64,000 nt of DNA. It comes from Kingdonia uniflora (lineage: Eukaryota > Streptophyta > Magnoliopsida > Ranunculales > Circaeasteraceae). The DNA is taken from assembly GCA_014058105.1 (NCBI GenBank), contig JACGCM010002394.1, positions 1,054,001-1,118,000 of the forward strand, read 5' to 3'. The translations under genes were made by a program, and so were the position numbers. The notes under the pieces were generated by a model. That model ran no database searches. It worked only from the letters and a program-made list of their open reading frames with translations, and was not told the origin of the DNA. Of this stretch, positions 35,161 to 46,797 are shown in pieces; the stretch's first letter is position 1; the number at the start of each line of letters is the position of its first letter.

Positions 35161-36678
35161 TCATCTCAAGAGAACATTAAAGAGTATAGCATTTATTAGT
35201 AGCTTGGCAATTGTACTTGTGATTTTGGCAATAAGGCTCGTCTTTCCTGACCTCGATGGGGTAGGGGGTACGCCAGATAGGGCCGGCTTACATTTGTATG
35301 AGAAGGGTGTTGATGGGAGCAGTGAGCTTGGGAAGGACCGGCTTGGGTAATTTTTTGTAGATCTCAGCAGGGGTATCATTGGAGTGAGGGCGTTTGCAGC
35401 TCTCGGTCTCATGTGAGACGGGAGTGACCATGGGCGTAGAAGGTTGTTGAGGTTTGTTATGGTTGGCTGTCGGGGCTTACCAGTGGGGATTGGATTCGCG
35501 AAGGCGTTTGAGATTGATGTATCCGTTAACCTTAGATAACATCTCCTCAAGGGTTCGTGGTTTATGAATAACGATGTACTCCTTGACACGACTGTGATCT
35601 GGTAGAGTATTAAAATATGCAAGGACAACATTCACACAGTCGAGGTTTTCGACTTTGCGCGACTCATCAAGAAAATGCTTGGTGAAAGCTTCAAGTGTTT
35701 CGTTATGAGATTTGCGAAAGTTAAAGAGAGCATCGACCTGGACCTCACGGTCTTTGTTAAAGGAAAACTGGGCGATAAAAAGGCTCGACAATTGTTCGAA
35801 GCTTCGGATCGAACCATTAAGGAAGCTGTGGTACCATTTGAGAGGGCTATCGGATAGACTGGTGGGGAACATGCGACACAAAATATGGTCGGCTGCAGAA
35901 TACAAACTTAAGGCATTTTGGAATTCGAGGACATGAAACTGAGGGTCAGTATTGCGGTATATACTGATTTTGGAGGTATGGAAATTTTGAGGTACTTCGA
36001 TCGCGAGAAGTTTTAGGCAGATAGGGTTGTTTAACCGACTCCAAGAGTTCGGTGTGGGGCTCTCGCTGATGCGTATAGCGGCATGGATTTTCTGATCGAG
36101 TTCCTGCTAATTGAGGTAAGCAGGGTAAGGGGGAGGGCACTGGGGTTGAAGGGGAAGAGGTCGAAGGTTCAGAGTGTGCTCAACGCAGTACTCCCTGAGA
36201 CGTTCTCGAGTAATGCAACATTTGGGGTATCGGGTAGTTCGAAGAGTAGAGTCTGAAGAATCCTTTGTGGGGTGTATACCAAGGTGGATTGAACTGGTAG
36301 GTAAAATGGTGGAAGTACCCTCGGGGCTAAGGTGGACCGGGGGAGCTTAAGGGTGAGGCCCACGGAGAGTACGGGCTAAAATGCGATAAGGGGCAGGTGC
36401 CCGGGATCACATAGGAGCGTCCTGGGTTTAGACTTGCTGAAGCTCTCGAACTATGTGGAGCAGTTCGTCGAGAGCACAATGTTGGCGCTCGTTATCATCC
36501 AAATGGTACTGCCATTCAGCCTCAAGCTCGTTGCGTCTGTCTTCGCATTCAAGACGTAACTGATTGGAATGATGCTCTTCTGCTTGCGCAAACTGTTGAC
36601 TGATGAGGGCGAGTTGGCAGCTATACCGTCAGTGGGGTTTTCGACGATAGCTGAGGTAGAGCGAAGGGTGGGGGCCAT
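35161..36678 (-). pseudogene. E2 gag
   Basis: Starts MAPTLRSTSAIVENPTDGIA at 36678, after the primer-binding site. After a one-base frameshift the N-terminus continues QLALISQQFAQAEEHH, matching E3 (VAQLALLTQQFAQAEEQHRM). The capsid-type domain is open at 35905-35477 (142 codons): ADHILCRMFPTSLSDSPLKW, SFEQLSSLFIAQF, NETLEAFTKHFLDESRKVEN and LEEMLSKVNGYINLKRL. Frameshifts separate the two parts. Confidence 0.82.
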
Positions 36679-36752
36679 TGGTGATGGCGATGAAGGGTAG
36701 AAAGAGAAAGAAGGAAAAAAAAGACAAGGGGAGTTGGGTAGGGTGGGTGTAG

Positions 36753-36768
36753 CACAGACGGCGCCAAA
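36753..36768 (-). other. E2 primer-binding site
   Basis: TTTGGCGCCGTCTGTG on the minus strand immediately after the LTR end CTTGGCACTTACA. E5 has TTTGGCGTCGTCTGTG. The first nine bases from TGG match plant tRNA-Asp 3' ends. Confidence 0.7.
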
Positions 36769-37456
36769 TGTAAGTGCCAAGTTTTGTATGAGGGGAAACT
36801 AGCTCTTACACCAGGGGGTTAATCTTTGACTAGGGGTTTGAAAGCATATAAATAACAATAATAAGAGGTACTACTGAGGCAATACACTTGCGTGGAGGCC
36901 TAGAATGGGTTACTCCACGACCTCTAGTGAGGATTTTAAGGAGAAATGGTATATATCGAGTTAGTCGAGGGATCGAGGAGTAGATTGTTACAGGGTATTC
37001 GAAGGTAATCCTGTAAGGCTTAGAGGGAGAGATTTTCTAACCCTTCATAGTACTTCCTCCCTCCTATTTATAGGATATAGAACGGGCAGAGTCACCATGG
37101 GAAATCAAGTTACATGTATATCCTTTGGGGATAACTGGCATGTACCCGGAGTCGGTTTTGACAATGTAGTTGTTGGTTCTGGAACTGTAGCTGTCGAGCG
37201 GCTTGTTTCACTATTATGTCTGGTGAGCTGGCTGTTAGATGTGTCTACCATCGACCATGTACGTCCATGGTCGAAGTATTTCTGGTACCGATGCTGAGTT
37301 CTGGCGCTGCTCATCTATCTTTGACTAAGGCGGTTAGCTTTGATAATTCCTTGGAGTGTCCGATTAGTCTGGGAAGGCTTCGTGGACTTAATTACTGTCT
37401 TGTTGGGCTTCGAGTCTCTGGGTAGGCTTCGATGTAGCCTTTGAGTATTCGACTTG
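36769..37456 (-). repeat. E2 5' LTR (first ~30 bp missing)
   Basis: Lower end TGTAAGTGCC; contains CTATAAATAGG-type TATA (minus strand) at about 37062-37075, and CGAAGCCTACC near the upper end, as in E3. Compared with E3, the first 30 or so bases of the LTR are absent and foreign sequence starts at about 37457, so the end was lost by deletion. Confidence 0.75.
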
Positions 37457-38031
37457 TTCCATATCTTTTACCCAGTTAACACATAATCATTTAAATTTTC
37501 CCTCTTCTTTGCCACAAAAACATTTTCTCTATCTCTATAGTCTGCTCACATACCCAATGCTTGGGTACTGCAAAATAATATAGGCAATCTTAAAACCCTA
37601 TATTCTCAATTTGGTTTTTCCTATATCAGACAGTGATGAACATACTACATCATACACAGATTACTAATAGAGACAATTAGAAAATAGAAGAACATATCAC
37701 TAATCTATATTGAAAGAACTACAATCGTCTGCTCTACACGAACGTTTCTTAGAGAATTCCCACTCCTAACGTCTCCCCAACAATTTTTCTCCATAGATGA
37801 ATCCTTCCCAATTAAATCACTTTCAGAACTTAAACGTTTCTTTTCTTTGGCGATATAGATTACACCACTTTTTTCTCTCTCTATAACTATAGAAAATTTA
37901 CGAGGAAGAGAGATACAAGTTTTTATACTCTCCCACAGTTTACGAAATGACAGCTTATTTAGACATGTGTCAGTACCCCCTACTGTCTCTACAGGCACGT
38001 CTTTTCATTTTACAACATCATCATGACTTCT
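37457..38031 (+). mobile_element. Orphan fragment of an E1-like antisense region, with ORF-D copy
   Basis: Aligns with E1 9500-10115 (shared ATTTTCCCTCTTCTT-type, CACATTC-type and GACATGTGTCAG-like blocks; CAACATCATCATGACTT at the right end). The minus strand 37998-37705 reads MPVETVGGTDTCLNKLSFRK, a homologue of E1 ORF-D. It is jammed between the broken LTR of E2 and the gag of E6, with no LTR of its own. It derives from a + oriented element whose remainder is gone. Confidence 0.7.
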
Positions 38032-39149
38032 ATTCTTTCACTTGACGCTTGGAATGACGGAGACCTCTACTAATATCGGACTGAGCTTCTCTGCCAAAAT
38101 GAATTGAAGGTTATGGTTCATGCTGAAGATTTTTGGAAATGGCTTTGTTAATCGCTCCTCGAGGTCCTATTCTTTCGCGTACAAAAATATGGGAGTTCGC
38201 TGGCACTTGATCACAATCTCTGGTATGGGGAGCCTGTTAAGTATCCTGAAAAGCTTGTAGTACGGTATGCATAGTTGTCATCTATTCTTCATGTTGCTTG
38301 AGTGCTGTCAAATGAGCTTGATGCTCGCTTTCAAGCTCTTTGTCACGGAGCTCATGGTCAAAAGAAAACTGACGCTCGAGCTCATTAAGCCTCTTTATCT
38401 CGGCGTGGAGATTCGCCTGTAGTTTAGCGAGCTACTTCAGTTTAACTAAAAGGTCGAGCTGGACTCCTGTTGCTGGTCTTTTGGAAGTAACCATGATTGG
38501 AAATGGATATTAGAGTGAATGTATGTCTTAGGATATCGTAGAAATGTCTTCTTTCCCATAAACGGCACCAAATGTAATGGCCTATTTTCGTAGCTCAAAA
38601 TGGCTTGAAATTAGAACTTACACCAAATGTACTTGTGATACAAATTAACTTAATACAAGAAATGACCCAGGTGATTTAGAGTGGAAAACCTTTGAATTGG
38701 TAAAAAAAACTACGACCTCGAGTTGAAAGTTTAGTAAATGTAATTTTTATTGTTTGAGGCTGATATCTTATTATAAGTAATCTCTTGAACTAGAAATGTT
38801 TGATCCTGAAATAAGAACTTTTTGTGGTATTTAGAATCAAAAAATTTATGTGTTAGAATCTAGAAAGTCTAGTTTTTCTGGTCCCTTATCTCCTCTAGAA
38901 CTTTTTCTTTATATAGACCTTACTTGCAGCTCGTTATCGTATAAAAACATGTTCTCCAAATAATAGGGTAAGTGGCCATTGAATGTGTAACTGTTAGTTT
39001 GTGGAAGACAGGTGTCTTTGACTTACTTATATTTTGCTGTAGTGCTCGATCCACGTTCTTTATCAGTTTGTAGTCTAGGTGTCAATGCTGACTGTACATT
39101 TTACGTGTATAATCTGTGATTCTGATATTAAGGTAGTTCAATTTTGTGA
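38032..39149 (-). mobile_element. E6: 5' LTR and gag start of an E4-family element
   Basis: LTR 38573-39149 (lower end TGTAATGGCC; GTGGAAAACC; a minus-strand TATA box at about 38911-38920), primer-binding site TTTGGTGCCGTTTATGG, and gag from ATG 38494 (MVTSKRPATGVQLDLL) to about 38036, matching E4 27317-26880. Everything further 3' is missing. It lies inside the gag of E5: E5 gag homology resumes exactly at 39150. Confidence 0.78.
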
Positions 39150-40353
39150 GATTCGTCTAAGAATCATTTGGTAAAGCTCTTAAGTATTTCTACTTGTGTC
39201 TTTTGAAAGCTAAAGAAGGTATCGGCACTGACTTCTCGGTCCTTATTAAATGCAAAGTGAGATATGAACAAATTAGAAAGCTCCTCGAAGCTTCGGATAG
39301 AGGCATTGGGTAGGCTATAGTATTACTTTAGTGGGTTCTTTATGAGGCTGATGTGAAATATTCAACAAAAGATGTAATCTACTGATGAGTAAAGGGTAAA
39401 CGAGCTCTGGAACTCGAGGACGTGAGATTGTGGGCCTGTGTGTCAATATTTATGAATTTTTGGGATATAGAAATTTAGAGGGACCTCGATGGCGAAAAGC
39501 TTCAGGCAGAGTGGATTATTGAGTCTGCTCCAAGAGTTTGGGGCTGGGCTCGAACTGATGCAGATGGCGGCTTTGATTTGCTAGTCAAGCTCCTCTTATG
39601 TAAGGTAAGTTGCACGAGGGGGAAAACAATGTGTCCGCGGTCAATATGGCTTCAGCTCTGGAGTGTGTTCAACACTGCATTTACTTAGCCGTTCTTGGGC
39701 TAGTTGCCGAATAGGGGGTATGGATGTTTGTAGTACGAAGTCATTTGAATCTTTTGATATAGGGACACCTAGGTGAATCAAACCTTCGGGTATGGGATTG
39801 GGGACACCTTCGGTACCAAGGTGTACCGGGGGTGCCTCAGTATGGGGGTGAGGACCTAAATGCGCGCGAACGGATATGCACAAAGGTATCGAGGCTCTGG
39901 ACTATACATGGGCATCTTGAGTTTGGGCCCTTTGCCGACATGGAATAGAGTTGTGCAGTTCATCGAAGTCATGATAATGTCTTTCTGTTTCTTCACTGCG
40001 ACGCTGTCGTTCAGTTTCAAGTTCATGGCATCAAGCTTCACGCTCATGGCGATGTTGGCTCGTATGACGCTCTTCAGTCTAAGCAAACTACTCGTGCATC
40101 AGAGCCAATTGAGCGGCGATATCGTCAGCAGGGGCTCCGACAATGGCTGAGGTAGGCCAGAGGGTAGGAGCTAATGGAGGCGTGTTTGGTTGGTAAAGTT
40201 ATGAAAAAATGGATGATATAGCACAGACGACGCCAAATATAGGGGATTAATCTCGTAGAGGGGAGACTAAACTATTATACCATAGGGTTTATGCTCGGCT
40301 AGGGGTCTAACAAGTATACTTAATAGAAATAGGGAAAGCTCTAAATAAACGTA
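39150..40353 (-). mobile_element. E5: 5' end of an E2-family element (gag and split LTR)
   Basis: Gag homologous to E2 35660-36690, for example CTCCTCGAAGCTTCGGATAG and TTGAGTCTGCTCCAAGAGTT blocks; N-terminus near 40165 reads PTLWPTSAIVGAPADDIAAQ. Primer-binding site just below 40238. The LTR starts at 40238 (TATAGGGG) and is interrupted at 40353 by the CACTA transposon; it resumes at 59542-60024. Its 3' part is cut by E6. Confidence 0.8.
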
Positions 40354-40376
40354 CATTACAACAAATACGGGTTTTT

Positions 40377-40680
40377 ACGTCATTAAAAAATGACGTAAAA
40401 GGGATTTAACGTACAAATGACGTCGGAGGCAATGGCCTGGAAAGGTATGGACTAACAACGTCATTAAATAGGTGACGAGTTAAGATAGGTACTAACGTCA
40501 TTAATTAAGTGACGTATAAAGGGTTTCAAAAAATGACATTATTGATACCAAATTCAGGTGGCCGACTGGCTAATGTATTCCATTGACATCAGTAAATAAC
40601 GTCATTAAAAAATGACGTAGTTAAAATCTTTTAACGTCATATTTAAAGTGACGTAGTAACATTTTCATATATCAACAATA
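40377..40680. repeat. CACTA left subterminal repeats
   Basis: At least five palindromic or near-palindromic pairs of ACGTCATT and AATGACGT/AAGTGACGT, the first being ACGTCATTAAAAAATGACGT at 40377-40396; others near 40445, 40494, 40600 and 40633. Such subterminal motifs are typically bound by the CACTA transposase. Confidence 0.75.
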
Positions 40681-41924
40681 ACATTTTTAAAGTAACGTTA
40701 ATACCTCTAAAAATACAAAGAAAAAAAAAAGCAAAACAAATATTGTCAATCCACTGCCCTGTCCTCCTCTCTACAGATTCACCACCATATTCTACAAAAA
40801 ATATATTACTTTTATTCAATACAATGCGTTTAAACTTAATCACTTCATTATTTGAATTACAGAGCTAAATCATTGGTAAACTTAACCAATGCACAAAAAA
40901 ACTTATAAAACAACCATAAAGAAGGGTCTCAAATATTTTACTGCCAGAATGCTTACAACCTTTGAGTGCCTTTATGTTTTTCTACTAATCTGGATCAATT
41001 TGTAAACCTGTCAAAGCATATAAATTAAACATTAGCTCTATAAATGTGAATACACAATAAAATGCTTGTAGTCATAAAAAAAAGAAAGAAAATAATACAG
41101 AACAAGATCAAAATACCTTTTTTTTTAAGGATTCCACCTCCGTAACAATTATGCATCATGGATCCCCATAAGTTGCCTATGTACAAGATTAGATTCAAAA
41201 TGAGCTAAACATAAGGAAAGTTTGTAATAATGTACAAGATATATGTACAAGATATATGTACAAAAGTAACTGTACTACATCGATAAAGTTAAGAGAAAAG
41301 GGAAATAACATTACTATGCTTAACCCTGATAAATTTTAAGTTGTATGAGATTGTACGACTGTGTGAGCACTACATCACTGTAAACCATTATCCTTGAGTT
41401 GGGAATCCATTTCTCTAGTGCGTGTTCACATATGGAAAAACCACAGTTTTGATTTGGGATTCCTTTTCATAATTATCCATTCAATCAAGTTCATGGGAAG
41501 AAACTTTCGCCCATGCTTCTTCCCAAACCACCTGCTAACCAATGAAACCAAAAACTCTCAGATTAAAAAATATAAGAAACAAGACTTAATGACTCAGATT
41601 ATATACTCTGGTTAGAGACTCCAGATGAAAATGGAAATTAAGGCTACATATCATCAAAAAGGTTACATTTACTTACATGTGTACTTACAAATATTTGCTT
41701 AAACTCCTCGAGGTTAGTTGCAAGAGTTTCCCATTGATAATTGTTTGTTGGTTGTGTCAAGTGCCCTTTCCCTTTCATCTTCACGAACTTAACCTTAGTT
41801 ATTTCCTTATATAATTAATGGCCAATAATTGAATCTCCATCATACCTTGAAATAAGTAAATGAAAAGAATCAATGCATCTAATGCTAGTAACTTTATGAA
41901 GATAAACAAAGAGAAAAATTGTGT
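40681..41924. other. CACTA interior, no gene recognised
   Basis: AT-rich, no recognisable transposase motif. Short direct duplication GTACAAGATATATGTACAAG at about 41231-41262. Probably intron or 3' non-coding sequence of the transposon gene. Confidence 0.35.
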
Positions 41925-43400
41925 ACCTGTAAGCAGTTCCTTTTCCATCTTCTCCCGTATTCTCTTTGCAGAAAATAGAAACTCCAGTTCCTTCTTTAAT
42001 TGCATCATTAACATATCTAATGGTATTATTCTGCTGTGATCAAAAGATGATGAAATATCAGTCTATTGGTTCACTCAACACTGTCACAAATTTCTGTATA
42101 ACACTATAGGAAGAATGCCTAGGTAAAAGTAAAACTGTGATGAGAACCCATTGTGGCTATGGAACATTTAATACCGTCAAAAGATGTGTGATCAATAACT
42201 AATGTAGTGCCGGTATAGATTGAAAATCGAAAGCATGAACTTAAAATTAGAAAAATGATCTCCAATGGTATGCTAAGACTTATAAATTGCCAAAATGCTT
42301 TATTTTTTTAACTTTTACCTATCGAAAATCAGCGTTGGAATTAACTAAAAGAACCTGACAACATTTGGATAGTGTTCAGCAATCGAAAAGAGTTTTTTTT
42401 TCAAGAAAAAAAAATGGTTAATTCATAATGGCTTCCTTTGGATAAAACAAAAGTTTGCCAAGACCCCCATAGGAGATGCTCCTGAGTATGAAATAAAGCA
42501 ATACCCATATTTCATTAACCTGGTTCATAAAAGTATCTTCAGCCTCCTCTACAATCCCCATTTCAGGTTTGTTCTCCCGATCATCAAAATCCTCGATGGT
42601 TTCATCTGCTCTAATCTGATCTCCGCATCACTATTTCCATCAACCAACATACTTGAACCCGCTTGTGTTATTGAAGTTGCGATATTGCTTTCCATTTCCT
42701 GAATTTCACTGAACTCCTAACGTGCATGTTCTTCTCGTTTGTATGAGCTAACATTAGATTTTTTCCATTAAGTGAAGCCAAGAACTCCAATGCAATGAGG
42801 TTTTCATCAATGGGGCTCTTTGTACATTTTATAAAATGTGACCTTCATTGTGGCTATGGAACTTTCCGTGATAGAATAGAGAAAGTGCTTGAAATATGAG
42901 GGGTGCCCTTAGTCCTGAAAAGGTAAAGGGTCTCACTAGAAAACAATTCATAGACTTATTCACTAGATTACTTAAGATTATCTGAGGCTTCATAGCCAAT
43001 AGTAAGTAAAAGAAAATTGAATAAGGCATACCAGCTTGGATCTCAAAGTTTCCACAAGTAAGCGGCTTTCCTTTTAAGATTCCTAGAAACGTGAAGAAAA
43101 GAAAACATATTTAACATAATATTTTAGAAACTATGTATTGACATCATTTTAAATATCTCTAATTATCGGGATGAAGTAGAATTCACACCTGAAGTTTATT
43201 AATTACTTCGTTGAGCTCTTTTTCTTGTCACGAAGAGACATCCGTCTGTCTCTTTAACTCTTCTTGAGCTTCTGAGTGAGCTCTTTGCAATGCGGCCCTT
43301 TGATCCGCTAGAGATTTGTCACATTCTTCCCTTCATTGAAGTAAAAATGCAGCCCTTTGAAGAAAAAATAATTCCGCGCCATCTCGTTACAGGTATTTAC
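41925..43400 (-). pseudogene. Possible CACTA-internal coding exons
   Basis: Exon-like blocks on the minus strand: DQRAALQRAHSEAQEELKRQ (about 43310-43225), a charged coiled-coil stretch reminiscent of the accessory (TnpA-like) protein of plant CACTA elements; MESNIATSITQAGSSMLVDG (about 42690-42630); and AIKEGTGVSIF with TGEDGKGTAY (about 42005-41935). They are separated by AT-rich DNA. I did not identify the TnpD transposase domain. Assignment to the transposon is by position. Confidence 0.35.
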
Positions 43401-43825
43401 AAAGTATTCTTTTTGTAAAAATATATAGCCCAAAAATACATAGCTCAAAATCATCAACCTTGTAATAATGATAAAATGTAAGATAGACATCGACATCAAT
43501 ACTATCCAAATCATTAATTACAGAGAGAGACCACAACCACGACCACGACCACGACAAACTTCTGAGATGGTTTGTTTTGCATCCATGAAATTTCAAAACC
43601 TATAAGGAAGAATAATTAATAGAGCATTAGTCGCAAATATAAAAAGCTCAAAATCCATTCTTAGCAATTCCCAAGAATCAGATTATTAGTCTCATAAATT
43701 AATGACTATATAACAAGCTTCATAACCTAATCTAGGTAATTTGATATAAATACACTAAATTTGAGAGAAAACGATACCTGTAACGAAAGAAAAGCATCAA
43801 ATGGCACATAATGATAGACTTGTAG

Positions 43826-45272
43826 TTTTTTTTTTGCAAACGGTTTAGATTTTATATATTACGAAGCAAAATCAACATACTAGGGGACCCCGTCTAAAGT
43901 AGACAAAGAAAGCCCAGAAAAAACCACAAATTAAGAGACTAACAAGTTCTTAACAAAATCTAAAGTACTCTGTATGGGGGTCATCAATTCTTATGAAATA
44001 TTTCAGTCTTCCCTCAACCCATTCCTCAAATGGGAAGTCCTCGTTGGATCCTCGTTTAGCCATAATATATGCCGAAAAGTTTGCTTCTCTCCAGGTTGCG
44101 CTGAACCGGATTGACTGAATAGAGGAGAGTAATTCTATCCACTTATTTCTGAATTTCCATGGAATCTTATGCGTGGTGAAGGCGTTAATTGATTCCGTAG
44201 AGTCCAAAACAATCCACAGATTATTCCATCCTTTATGTATAGCTTTGTCTACCCCGTCTATGATTGCATTAACTTCTATCAGATTGTTAGTGGTTATTCT
44301 AACTGATTTGCATAACGTTCCCATAACTCTGCCCTCCCAGTCCCCGTAAACTACTCCAATCACAGAAGGCCCCGGATTTCCTAAAGCCAAACCATCATTG
44401 CACATCTTAATCTCATTTATGTTGGGTAGTTTTCACATGCAGCTTTTAACCACTGGAGCTTTACTCATTTTACAATCGATAGAGAGAGCTTTGATTACTT
44501 GTAACTCGAAGGCAGTATTATACATACCATGTTTTGACAGTTTAGCACTGTTATCTATTTCACTTAACACCCTGTTTTGTATTTCTCTAATGGATAGCTT
44601 CCTTTCATCAAATCTAAACTTGTTCCTTGCATTCCATAGCCAGCGACTCACAGAGAAAACCATTGTAATCCATAGATCATTAAGATACGAACTCAGCGCC
44701 TTGCTTTTTTCCAGAATCTGTTTCCAGCTATCATGTTCTGAAACTACAACTATGTTAAATGTACTTGTTGCCCAACTCCATAATACTTTCACCATTGATC
44801 ATTCAAAAAGCAGATGGTCTGCCGTCTCATCTGTACAACCACAATAATTACAGATTGATGCTAGCTGTATGCCCTTCCTTTGTATCAATTCATCCGTGGG
44901 TAGTATTTGGTTCATAAGTCTCCATGCAAACCCCCTAAGACCTGGATGTAGGCATTTTAACCATGTATATTTCCACCACCAGGTTGTGTCGAGTCATTTG
45001 CGGGTACCTTCGAAAGCGTTTTTGACTGAGAAATCACCATGTATATCCGACTTCCAGATCTAAATATCTTTAGGATTTGGATTGCATGGAATACTAGTAA
45101 TCTCTATTCCCATAGCCAAGAGTATTAGAGAGATATTCAAAGGAACATTCCAACCATCATACTTAATAAAATCACTGACCTTGGCTGTACAAAACTTCCA
45201 AAGATGGTTACTACTACACGAATTACTACTATCTTGAGTTCGATGATTCCCTCGGAAATGCTTGTTCATCAT
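43826..45272 (-). mobile_element. L1-type LINE 3' end with zinc-binding and RNase H domains
   Basis: Minus strand: KVSDFIKYDGWNVPLNISLI and DIHGDFSVKNAFEGTRK (45180-45000), zinc-binding domain RGFAWRLMNQILPTDELIQR and CNYCGCTDETADHLLFE (about 44940-44800), then 44795-44433 (120 codons) and RNase H 44405-43950 with NDGLALGNPGPSVIGVV and LIEVNAIIDGVDKA. A run of ten T at 43826-43835 is the poly-A tail. This C-terminal layout is typical of plant L1 elements. It sits in the CACTA and is cut at 45272 by E3. A weak minus-strand frame at 56606-56513 may be its continuation, but I do not recognise it. Confidence 0.85.
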
Positions 45273-46032
45273 TGTAGTGGCCAACTCACGGCCTTTTAGC
45301 TTCAGTCGAACATTCGAAGGCTATATCGAAGCATACACGAATACCTTGAAGCCCATTCAATCTGAAAATAAGCCTTCATGGACTACACGAAGACGAAGCC
45401 TTGACTATAAATTATCCTCAAAGACGAAGATAGATCCTTCAGATATACTTCAAACCCCATGTCAGCATCAGATATATTTTGACCATAGTTGTACATGGTC
45501 GAAGGCATACATGTCAGATAAGCCAGCTCACTAGACAAGAACGGCGGTACTATTGGTCCTGACGACTACAGTGACAGAACCAACAACGGCTACAGCGTCA
45601 GAGCACAGTGCCAAACCCGACATTTACGGCGTCAACACCAACTCCGGGATACCCGCCTGATACTCAGAGGATACCCGGAGGACATACCTGTAATTTGACT
45701 TTCCTTGGTGACTCAACCCTTCTTATGTTCTATAAATAGGAAGGAGGGGGAACCAAGGAGAGGTTATGAAACCTCTCACCAGAACCCTTGTAGTTTACCT
45801 TCGATTACTCTGTAAATTATCCAGTACTCGAATCTTCGACTACTCGACAGTAATATCAAATCTCTTAAAAATCCTCATCAGAGGTCGTAGAGTATCCCAT
45901 TTTAGGCCTCTACGCAAGTATATTGTCAGTAGGTTATTTGAATTATTAATTATATGCTTAAACCCTTTTATTGAAGATAAATCCTGTGGTACAAGAGCCA
46001 ACTTCCCCTCCTTGCGAAGTTAGGCCCATACA
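45273..46032 (+). repeat. E3 5' LTR
   Basis: Starts TGTAGTGGCC, ends GTTAGGCCCATACA. A TATA box TTCTATAAATAGG lies at about 45729-45741, followed about 280 bp later by the LTR end, so transcription probably starts near 45770. Contains several CGAA-rich motifs near the start (GTCGAACATTCGAAGG). Confidence 0.9.
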
Positions 46033-46050
46033 TTTGGTGCTGCTCGTGCT
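46033..46050 (+). other. E3 primer-binding site (decayed)
   Basis: TTTGGTGCTGCTCGTGC follows the LTR end directly; compare TTTGGCGCCGTCTGTG in E2. Two C-to-T type changes have altered it. Confidence 0.65.
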
Positions 46051-46116
46051 TTCCCACCTTACCAGTCTCCCTCTGCCTTGTACTTTATTTTTCTAATTCC
46101 TACAAACTACTTCCAA

Positions 46117-46400
46117 ATGGACCCCACCCTCTGCTCCACTTCTACCCATACCGGCAACTTTGCCGACAAAGTGGTTGCCCAATTAGCTCTTCTTACTCAG
46201 CAATTTGCTCAGGCTGAGGAGCAACACCGAATGCAACTACGTGAGGAACGCGAAGAACACCGGCATGACCTTAAAGCCAAACGGCATCACCGTTTGGATG
46301 ATGCCGACAGATAAAACTGTGCCATAGACGATCTATGCAACACAGTTCGTGAGCTACAACGACTATTGCCTTTAGAAGCTCCTCCACCATCCTGAGTACC
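46117..46400 (+). pseudogene. E3 gag N-terminus
   Basis: From ATG 46117: MDPTLCSTSTHTGNFADKVV, then LALLTQQFAQAEEQHRMQLR and a stop at 46312, continuing in frame as NCAIDDLCNTVRELQRLLPL. Homologous to the E2 gag start. The charged coiled-coil part is kept, but the capsid domain that should follow is absent: a linker (about 46400-46790) leads directly into RT. Confidence 0.75.
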
Positions 46401-46797
46401 TACCCCATCACGCGTCTCTGCTCGCGACCGATTAGGGCCCCTATATCATCTCCAAGTACCCCCGGTCCATCTTGGCACTGAGGATTCTCCCCCTACTGGC
46501 TCCATCCATTTTGGCATCCATCCCATAGAGGACTCCTCTTACTCCATCCTTCACTCCTCAAGAAACCCCAAATACTGCCCTGCTCGGGAACATCTCGGGG
46601 AGCGCAGCGCCAAACACATGCCGAACACTCGGTCTCATCACCCTCGAACCCATCTATTCCCCCCTCATCCTGCCTATCGTGCACAGTAGGACCTCGACTG
46701 CAAAATCCACCTACCATCCGTATCGGTGCGCACCCAACACCAAATTCATGGAGTCGGTTACACAACCTCCTCGACCTCATCCCTCACTCCACAACAG

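Larger units (their letters stand above)
27985..37456 (-). mobile_element. E2: Tat-lineage retrotransposon with 5' LTR, deleted RT, array and antisense gene
   Basis: In element sense: 5' LTR (37456-36769), primer-binding site, gag (36678-35160), partial protease, a deletion that removes most of RT (junction 34766), RNase H domains, integrase (to about 32325), tandem array (32225-31800), and on the + strand an intron-bearing antisense gene (to 28775) and the end of ORF-A. The 3' LTR is lost where E4 begins. LTR, array unit and antisense gene match E3, so E2, E3 and E5 form one family. Confidence 0.85.

Noticed and set aside
36451..36780. 109-codon minus frame starting MALTFGAVC
   Set aside because: It starts across the LTR/primer-binding-site junction and is a frameshifted reading of the E2 gag N-terminus; the conserved gag start is at 36678.
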